Shown here: positions 22,602-28,032 of the stretch, one piece after another
How the letters are laid out: each line of letters opens with the position of its first letter
Numbering within the stretch: the stretch's first letter is position 1
DNA from: BS750m-G62 sp046483505
GTDB taxonomy: Bacteria; Planctomycetota; Phycisphaerae; FEN-1346
NCBI GenBank assembly: GCA_046483505.1
Contig: JAWODB010000033.1
Location: forward strand, 1-30,295
DNA length: 30,295 bases
Reading direction: 5' to 3'
Notes under the pieces: generated by a model
The model's input: only the letters and a program-made list of their open reading frames with translations
The model's database searches: none
Told to the model about the DNA's origin: nothing
Made by a program: the position numbers and the translations under genes

Positions 22602-23672
22602 ATGAGGCTGTTGTGCCCGCTTTCCCTTCTTGCGGCCGCCCTCGTGCCTGCCGTCGCCGCACGCGCGGGCGAACCGTCGCCTGCGCCGAGGGTGTACGAG
22701 CGGCCCAAAGGCACGGTCGTGCCGGTGTACCGCTACGTGGGCCAAGACGCCGTCGGCAAGGTCGCCTTTTACAGCGAGTACAACGCGCAGCACGACGAGC
22801 CGAGGCACTACCGCGGCGACCGGGCCTCCTGGATCGACAACCTGGAGGTCATCACGGCGTACTCGACGTTCTTCCCGATCACGCTCCGCAGCGCGGGCGA
22901 GGAACCCGAAAAGTTCGACCGGGCCATCGACCTCACACGCCGCGCCTTCCAGCGCCGCCAGTTGATCTCGTACGTGGCTTACGGCACGAAGGGGGTGAAC
23001 ACCCTCGGGCGCGTGCTCGACCGCCTCGAAACGATGCCCGACGGGCAGGCCATGATCCGCAACGTCTTCGCCGCCCTGCTGGGCGACGAGCCGTACCTGG
23101 GCGGCCGGTCGCGGGAGGAGATGGAAGACCTTATCGCCTGCTTCGACGCGCACATCCAGTCGCGTTATCCGCACATTCAGTCATGGCTGAACTTTGCCGT
23201 TTCGACTCCCGACATCAAGACCTGGGGCACGGGCCGGGACGGCCGCCAGCCCCTCCCGGCGGGCCTGGAGATCCTCAGCATCGACTACTACGCCTACCTC
23301 GGCAACGGAACGCAGGACGGCTGGGGGCACCGCGACTTCCGCAAAGTCGAGCCGGCCGTCCTGGCGTTCCTCAAGCGGTTCCTCGACGAGCAGACCCGCC
23401 GCCTCAAACAGGCCATCGCCGCCGTCTACCCGAAGGGCCAAGAGCCGATGCTCATCCTGTACGGCAATTCGGCTTACGTCTGCGGCAGCACGCACCCCAC
23501 GCCGGTGTCCATCCAGGACGCCTATTTCGAGTATGTCCGGCGGACCGAATGGGCGGGGCTCCAGTGGTGGACCTTCGAGGACTACAAGGACATGATCGGC
23601 GGCCGGCGGCACGAGATCCTCCGGAGCCACCAGCGGCACGGCCGGCGTCTCCGCCAAGAAAAACTCTACTGA
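22602..23672 (+). CDS. Secreted protein of unknown function, possibly TIM-barrel hydrolase-like
   Basis: The 356-residue protein has a clear signal peptide (about 1-22, ending AARAGEP). I do not recognise the family. The mature part alternates predicted helices and strands. Segments such as HIQSWLNFAVSTPDIKTWG, LEILSIDYYAYLG, PMLILYGNSAYV and WAGLQWWTFEDYKDMIGG resemble barrel strands of extracellular glycosidases, with acidic residues at strand ends, but no known catalytic signature was identified. It could equally be a binding protein. GGAAGGAG lies 7 nt before the ATG. It is the first plus-strand gene, divergent from the sulfatase and convergent with the lipoprotein. Its last residues (RRHEILRSHQRHGRRLRQ) are strongly basic. 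Confidence 0.8.
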   Translation: MRLLCPLSLLAAALVPAVAARAGEPSPAPRVYERPKGTVVPVYRYVGQDAVGKVAFYSEYNAQHDEPRHYRGDRASWIDNLEVITAYSTFFPITLRSAGEEPEKFDRAIDLTRRAFQRRQLISYVAYGTKGVNTLGRVLDRLETMPDGQAMIRNVFAALLGDEPYLGGRSREEMEDLIACFDAHIQSRYPHIQSWLNFAVSTPDIKTWGTGRDGRQPLPAGLEILSIDYYAYLGNGTQDGWGHRDFRKVEPAVLAFLKRFLDEQTRRLKQAIAAVYPKGQEPMLILYGNSAYVCGSTHPTPVSIQDAYFEYVRRTEWAGLQWWTFEDYKDMIGGRRHEILRSHQRHGRRLRQEKLY

Positions 23673-23707
23673 ACGCCGCGTCCGTGCGCCTCGGCCTTAT
23701 CCTCATA

Positions 23708-23784
23708 TTTAGCCGCCGGCCTTGGCCGGCGCGTGCCTTGCAGACGCGCCGGTGCACACGCGCCCTGCAAGCAGGGCGGCTAAA
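23708..23784. terminator. 77 bp agccgcc double-hairpin element between convergent genes
   Basis: Outer tttagccgcc / ggcggctaaa encloses 6+4+6 hairpins gccggc-CTTG-gccggc (23715-23730) and gccctg-CAAG-cagggc (23762-23777), with a further stem gcgcgt / acgcgc between them. It begins 36 nt past the plus-strand stop. Placement between converging genes suggests a bidirectional 3'-end structure (inference). Same family as 19903-19980. Confidence 0.5.
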
Positions 23785-23847
23785 TGGGGCGCCTCGCTCT
23801 TCGGAGAACACTGGCTGACAAGCAGCCAGTGGCACCCGGCAACTCGG

Positions 23848-23875
23848 GCGCGGCGGGTGCGGAGACCCGCCGCGC
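23848..23875 (-). terminator. 28-nt hairpin abutting the lipoprotein stop codon
   Basis: Perfect stem gcgcggcgggt / acccgccgcgc, loop gcggag; only one base separates it from the TGA stop. It is the same hairpin as the second half of the 130 bp elements, standing alone. Confidence 0.5.
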
Positions 23876-23876
23876 T

Positions 23877-24452
23877 TCACTCCGGTTGGGCTTCGGGTTC
23901 CGGTTTCGTCTCCGGGTTGACGATGCGCGCCAGCCACGGGCCGTAACGGGTGACGAGCGTGTGGGTGCGAAACACATCCTCGAGCACCTTGACGTCGCCC
24001 TCCAGGACGTACGGCGCCCCCGCCGTGCCGCGCACCGGCTCCATCGTCATGCGGAAGTCGAAGTGCACGTGCTCCTTGCCGTCGGCGAACCGCATGCGGA
24101 CCTGGCCGGCGGTGGCGAGCCAGACGTGGTCCTCGCCGGCGGCGTGGACCCATCGGTAGGCGGGCACGCGGTCGGCCCGCAGCCAGCCGTACCGCTTCTT
24201 CTCGGGCAGTTCCAGGAAGACGTACTCGAAGTCCGGGTCGGCCGTGCCGATGGGGGCGGCCTTGCGGCGGAAGAGGACGATCTGGACCCGGTCGCCCCGG
24301 GCCAGTTGAAACGTGGCCGAGTCATACCGGACGGCCTCGTCGGGCCCGCCGGTGGTGTAGCGGATGACGGCCTCCGGCCGGCCGCAGCCGGCCGCCGCCA
24401 GGGCGAGGGCGGCCGCGGCCGTCAGCGCCGGGGCCGGGCGGATGCGGTCCAT
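23877..24452 (-). CDS. Putative lipoprotein of unknown function
   Basis: The 191-residue protein has a lipoprotein signal with A-A-G-C23 as lipobox (LALAAAGCGRPEA). It is therefore predicted to be lipid-anchored on the outer face of a membrane. The mature part is beta-rich with no motif I can name. Conspicuous segments are YDSATFQLARGDRVQIVLFRRK, DFEYVFLELPEKKRYGWLRAD and EHVHFDFRMTMEPVRG, ending in a Pro/Glu-rich tail. AAAGGAG lies 8 nt before the chosen ATG, while the longer upstream frame runs through a hairpin element. A possible promoter is about 130-155 nt upstream. It is divergent from glmS and convergent with the secreted plus-strand protein. No function is proposed. Confidence 0.82.
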   Translation of the reverse strand: MDRIRPAPALTAAAALALAAAGCGRPEAVIRYTTGGPDEAVRYDSATFQLARGDRVQIVLFRRKAAPIGTADPDFEYVFLELPEKKRYGWLRADRVPAYRWVHAAGEDHVWLATAGQVRMRFADGKEHVHFDFRMTMEPVRGTAGAPYVLEGDVKVLEDVFRTHTLVTRYGPWLARIVNPETKPEPEAQPE

Positions 24453-24484
24453 GGGGTGGTCTCCTTTGTGCGCGCCGGGGCGCC

Positions 24485-24573
24485 GGGTGGCACGCTTTCG
24501 CAGCGGCGCGAAAGCGTGGGTTCCCGGTGCCGGTGAGTGCACGCTTTCGCAGCGGCGCGAACGCATGGCACCC
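24485..24573. repeat. 89 bp gctttcgc double-hairpin element (second hairpin decayed)
   Basis: Hairpin 1 cacgctttcgc / gcgaaagcgtg (loop agcggc) is perfect. Hairpin 2 cacgctttcgc / gcgaacgcatg has mismatches. It begins 33 nt upstream of the lipoprotein ATG, probably within the leader if the candidate promoter is real. Confidence 0.88.
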
Positions 24574-24581
24574 GGCATTCC

Positions 24582-24609
24582 ACTATACGCCTGGCACGGG
24601 CGGCTGCAA
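24582..24609 (-). promoter_or_regulatory. Candidate lipoprotein promoter
   Basis: On the minus strand, TTGCAG (24604-24609) is followed after 16 nt by TATAGT (24582-24587). The -35 side TTGCAGCCGCCC repeats that of the alpha-galactosidase promoter candidate. Transcripts would carry the hairpin element at 24485-24573 in their leader. Confidence 0.45.
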
Positions 24610-24699
24610 CCTTTCGCCGACCTGTAACGCGGGGCGCATTGCTCCCCGGCGCGGTTCGGGGTATGCTTGTGGGTGGGTCCGCTCGCTCGCGCCATCGCC

Positions 24700-24752
24700 A
24701 GCCGCGAACGTTAGTGAGCGGGTCGTTCGACCGCTCGCTCGCGCTCGCGGCT
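24700..24752. repeat. Long imperfect hairpin, 22 bp arms
   Basis: agccgcgaacg... (24700-24721) pairs with 24731-24752 with a few mismatches around a 9 nt loop gtcgttcga. The words gctcgcggct and cgctcgctcgc are shared with the heptamer array at 12341-12368. Confidence 0.7.
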
Positions 24753-25027
24753 AGCCAAAAGCGCCGCGCGCCGGCCCGCTCGCCCGCCACGGGCGGGTAA
24801 ACTTACGCTCGCGGCTCAAGCGGCGCGATGCGGCTTCAGCCCCGCCCGCCATCCGGCCGATATCGACGTAGGCACCACGAGCCCCATCCGAGCCGCGACC
24901 GCCAGGGAGCGGACGCACGGCCGGGCAAGACCGGCCGTGGCACGCCCCTTCGTAGCCGCCCGCAAGGGCGCGTAAAAGATACGCCGGTCGTCCCACGCAG
25001 CGGCCGGCCCAACGCGAAGGACATTCC

Positions 25028-26860
25028 ATGTGCGGCATCGTCGGATACCTGGGCGCCAAACAGGCGTATCCCGTCCTCATCGAGGGCCTGAAGCGGCTGG
25101 AGTACCGCGGCTACGATTCCGCGGGGGTGGCCCTGCAACAGGGCGACGACGGGCACCTGACGGTCGTCAAGGCCCAGGGCCGCATCGCCCGCCTCGAGGA
25201 ACGCATGCAGGGGCAGGACACGAGCGGCACGCTTGGCATCGCCCACACCCGGTGGGCCACGCACGGGGCGCCGACGGACGTCAACGCCCATCCCCACACG
25301 GACGCCTCCGGCCGGCTGGCGGTCGTCCACAACGGCATCATCGAGAACTGGTCGGCGCTCCGGCGGCTGCTGGAGTCGGAGGGGGTGGAGTTCGCCAGCG
25401 ACACCGACACGGAGGTCCTCGCGCACCTCTTCGCCCGCTACTACGAGGGCGACATTGAGAAGGCGGTGCAGGCGGGCCTGGCGGAGGTGCGCGGGGCGTA
25501 CGGCATCGCGGTCGTCCACGCCGACGAGCCGGACGTCCTGGTGGCCGCCCGCAACGGGTCGCCGCTCATCGTGGGCGTGGGCGAGGAGGAGTACGTCGTC
25601 GCCAGCGACGCCGCCGCCGTCATCGAGCACACCACCAACGTCATCTACCTGGACGACGGCGAGATGGCGGTGATCCGTCGCGACGGGCTGGCCACGGCCA
25701 CCGTCGACGCCGTGCCCACCCACAAAGAGGTCCAGCAGGTGGAGTGGAGCCTGGAACAGATCGAGAAGGCGGGCTATCCTCACTTCATGCTGAAGGAAAT
25801 CATGGAGCAGCCCGGCAGCCTGGCCGACACGATGCGAGGCCGGCTGGAGGCCGAGACGGGCGAGATCCACCTGGGCGGCATCCGCGACGTCGCCAAGACC
25901 CTGGCCCACGCCCGGCGGGTCATCCTGACGGGCTGCGGCACGGCGTGGCACGCCGGCCTGGTGGGCGAGTTCCTGTTCGAGGACCTGGCCCGGATTCCCA
26001 CCGAGGTCGAGTACGCCAGCGAGTTCCGCTACCGCAACCCCATCATCGACGAGGGGACCGTCGTCATCGCCATCAGCCAGAGCGGCGAGACGGCCGACAC
26101 CCTGGCCGCCACCCGCGAGGCACGCCTCAAGGGCGCCCTGACGCTGGGCATCGTGAACGTGGTCGGGTCGACCATCGCCCGCGAGACCGACGCCGGCGTG
26201 TACCTGCACTGCGGGCCGGAGATCGGCGTGGCCTCGACGAAGGCGTTCACGGGGCAACTCGTGGTCCTGATCATGGCGGCCATGTTCATGGGCCGGCGGC
26301 GGCACCTGGCGCCGCAGGAGGCGCGGGAACTGATCGGCGGCCTCCAGGCCGTGCCGGACCTCGTGCGGACCGTCCTCGACCTGGACGAGCCGATCCGCCG
26401 GGTGGCCGAGGCCTACAAGGACTGCCCCAACTGGCTGTACCTGGGCCGGGGCTACAACTACCCGGTGGCCCTGGAAGGGGCGCTGAAACTCAAGGAAATC
26501 AGTTATGTCCACGCCGAGGGTCTGCCCGCCGCCGAGATGAAGCACGGGCCCATCGCCCTGATTACCGAGGAGATGCCGGTCGTGTTCCTCGCGAACCGGG
26601 GGCTCCAGTACGAGAAGGTCCTGTCGAACATGGAGGAGGTGCGGAGCCGCGGCGGCCAGGTCGTCGCCATCGCCTCCGAGGGGGATGAGGACATCGCCCG
26701 GCTCGCCCGGCACGTCCTGCACGTGCCGGACGTGGCCGAGCCGTTCCAGCCGATCGTCAACGTCGTCCCGCTCCAACTGCTGGCCTACCACGTGGCGGTG
26801 CTGCGGGGCTGCGCGGTGGACAAGCCGCGGAACCTGGCGAAGAGCGTGACGGTCGAGTAA
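25028..26860 (+). CDS. glmS: Glutamine--fructose-6-phosphate aminotransferase (isomerizing)
   Basis: This 610-residue cytoplasmic enzyme makes glucosamine-6-phosphate from fructose-6-phosphate and glutamine, the entry step to UDP-GlcNAc. The N-terminal glutaminase domain starts MCGIVGYLG with C2 as nucleophile. RLEYRGYDSAG, HTRWATHGAPTDVNAHPH and VVHNGIIENW are the family hallmarks. Two SIS domains follow (about 290-425 and 460-595), with VILTGCGTAWHAGLVGEF, ISQSGETADTLAATREA, EIGVASTKAFTGQ and EGLPAAEMKHGPIALI. The protein ends NLAKSVTVE, the conserved C-terminus that contributes to the active site. Length is normal. A GAAGGA sequence precedes the ATG. It is most likely a housekeeping gene rather than part of the glycan island. 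Confidence 0.98.
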   Translation: MCGIVGYLGAKQAYPVLIEGLKRLEYRGYDSAGVALQQGDDGHLTVVKAQGRIARLEERMQGQDTSGTLGIAHTRWATHGAPTDVNAHPHTDASGRLAVVHNGIIENWSALRRLLESEGVEFASDTDTEVLAHLFARYYEGDIEKAVQAGLAEVRGAYGIAVVHADEPDVLVAARNGSPLIVGVGEEEYVVASDAAAVIEHTTNVIYLDDGEMAVIRRDGLATATVDAVPTHKEVQQVEWSLEQIEKAGYPHFMLKEIMEQPGSLADTMRGRLEAETGEIHLGGIRDVAKTLAHARRVILTGCGTAWHAGLVGEFLFEDLARIPTEVEYASEFRYRNPIIDEGTVVIAISQSGETADTLAATREARLKGALTLGIVNVVGSTIARETDAGVYLHCGPEIGVASTKAFTGQLVVLIMAAMFMGRRRHLAPQEARELIGGLQAVPDLVRTVLDLDEPIRRVAEAYKDCPNWLYLGRGYNYPVALEGALKLKEISYVHAEGLPAAEMKHGPIALITEEMPVVFLANRGLQYEKVLSNMEEVRSRGGQVVAIASEGDEDIARLARHVLHVPDVAEPFQPIVNVVPLQLLAYHVAVLRGCAVDKPRNLAKSVTVE

Positions 26861-26997
26861 GGCCAAGGCGGAAATCGGAAGGCGGAATAGAGGCCAACGA
26901 CAACAACCGCCTCAGCCGCGGCAACGCCCGTCCCTTTTAGCCGCGACGCGAAGCGGAGCGCGACGTCTGGCGGGTTCTCGCCGTTCGAACCGCATCG

Positions 26998-27040
26998 AGG
27001 CGAGATTCTTCGGCTCCGCAAGCGGAGCCTCAGAATGACA
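26998..27040. repeat. Half copy of the tgtcattctgagg element between convergent genes
   Basis: It aligns end to end with 18256-18298 (43 bp each): aggcgagat-cttcg at one end and cctcagaatgaca at the other. The middle holds a perfect 6+4+6 hairpin gctccg-CAAG-cggagc (27013-27028). It lies in the 222 bp gap between glmS and yebC, which both run towards it, so it may serve as a shared 3' structure. Confidence 0.7.
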
Positions 27041-27082
27041 AACCAGGACGTTACTTGTAGTTTGCTCAATACCTGCCGCGCG

Positions 27083-27835
27083 TCACCCCGCCTGGATCTT
27101 CTCCACCAGGTCGGCGTCCACGTCGACGTTCGAGTGGACCTTCTGCACGTCGTCGTGGTCGTCCAGTTCCTCCAGCAGCGCGAGGGTCTTGCGGGCGTCG
27201 GGTTCCTCGAGGGAAACGTAGGTTTGCGGCACCTGGGCGATTTCGGCCGCCTCCACGGGCACGCCGGCCGTCTCGAGCGCCTGCTTCACGTCCTGGAGGG
27301 CGTCGGGCGGCGTGTAGACCTCGTACCCGTCCTCGGTGACGGACAGGTCCTCGGCGCCGGCGGCGAGGGCGGCCTCCATGAGGGTCTCCTCGTCCTGGCC
27401 GGCGGGGCCGGTGACGAGGCCCTTCTGGGAGAACATCCAGGCCACGCATCCGGGCTGACCCATGTTGCCGCCGTGCCGCTCGAAGATCTTGCCGACCTCA
27501 CTGGAGGTCCGGTTGCGGTTGTCGGTCAAGGCCTCGACGAAGATGGCGACGCCGCCGGGCCCGTACCCCTCGTAGATGATTTCCTCGATCTGGGAGCCGT
27601 CGTCGAGTTCGCCGGTGCCCTTCTTGATGGCCCGCTCGATGTTGGCATTGGGCATGTTGACGGCCTTGGCGTCGTCGATGGCGTACCGGAGCCTCAGGTT
27701 CATGTCCGGGTCGCCGCCGCCCATCCGGGCCGCCACGATGATGGCCTTGGCGCACTTGGAGAACTGCTTGCCGCGCTTCGCGTCCTGCGCGCCCTTCTTG
27801 CGTTTGATGGTGGCCCAGTGGGAATGTCCGGACAT
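27083..27835 (-). CDS. yebC: YebC/PmpR family protein (DUF28)
   Basis: The 250-residue cytoplasmic protein is a canonical YebC/TACO1 family member: MSGHSHWATIKRKKGAQDAKRGK at the start, DMNLRLRYAIDDAKAVNMPN, ANIERAIKKGTGELD, YEGYGPGGVAIFVEALTDN, RTSSEVGKIFERHGGNMG, and a helical C-terminus with LLEELDDHDDVQKVHSNVD. Family members act as transcriptional regulators or as translation factors that relieve ribosome stalling at proline-rich stretches. GAGGAGG lies about 5 nt before the ATG; a far longer upstream frame in this phase is only the antisense-like shadow of the TPR gene. It follows the TPR gene by 197 nt. Its first codons are partly duplicated upstream at 27924-27945. Confidence 0.97.
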   Translation of the reverse strand: MSGHSHWATIKRKKGAQDAKRGKQFSKCAKAIIVAARMGGGDPDMNLRLRYAIDDAKAVNMPNANIERAIKKGTGELDDGSQIEEIIYEGYGPGGVAIFVEALTDNRNRTSSEVGKIFERHGGNMGQPGCVAWMFSQKGLVTGPAGQDEETLMEAALAAGAEDLSVTEDGYEVYTPPDALQDVKQALETAGVPVEAAEIAQVPQTYVSLEEPDARKTLALLEELDDHDDVQKVHSNVDVDADLVEKIQAG

Positions 27836-28032
27836 GCGATCCTCCTCACAGGTCGGGCGGGCGCGCCGCACCCACCGTCGTTCGTCCATCGCGGGGGCGC
27901 AAGCAACCACCCTGCGGTCACGGCTTCTTGCGTTTGATGGTGGCCGCGTGTGCGGCGCGGCGGGTACGGAGACCCGCCGCGCACCAGTCGGCCTCCTCGC
28001 AGGCACCCGTCGGCGGGCGCACGCACGCAGCC
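27794..28032. repeat. Partial tandem duplication of the yebC 5' end and leader
   Basis: A 22 bp stretch inside yebC (27794-27815, coding for the ATIKRKK region) recurs exactly at 27924-27945 in the non-coding gap. Downstream resemblances follow in the same order: cctcctcacagg at 27841 and cctcctcgcagg at 27992; gcgcaagcaaccaccctgcgg at about 27897 and gcgcacgcacgcagccctacgg at about 28017. The second copy is about 21 bp longer up to this point and contains the 28-nt hairpin at 27955-27982. Confidence 0.7.
27955..27982. repeat. Solo 28-nt hairpin module
   Basis: Perfect stem gcgcggcgggt / acccgccgcgc, loop acggag, identical to the second hairpin of the 130 bp element at 1666-1795. It sits inside the decayed yebC duplication, between the TPR gene stop (28033) and yebC. 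Confidence 0.9.

Larger units (their letters stand above)
24453..25027. other. 575 bp divergent gap upstream of glmS
   Basis: It contains the hairpin element and promoter candidate described at 24485-24609, a 22 bp-arm hairpin (24700-24752), a further cccgccacgggcggg stem (about 24783-24797) and a 9+6+9 hairpin (24916-24939, loop gcaaga). The last ~90 bp before glmS show no clear promoter, and nothing resembles the glmS ribozyme of Firmicutes. Confidence 0.65.

Noticed and set aside
24453..25027. glmS ribozyme or riboswitch
   Set aside because: The sequence shows generic hairpins only; no conserved ribozyme core was recognised, and that ribozyme is known mainly from Firmicutes.
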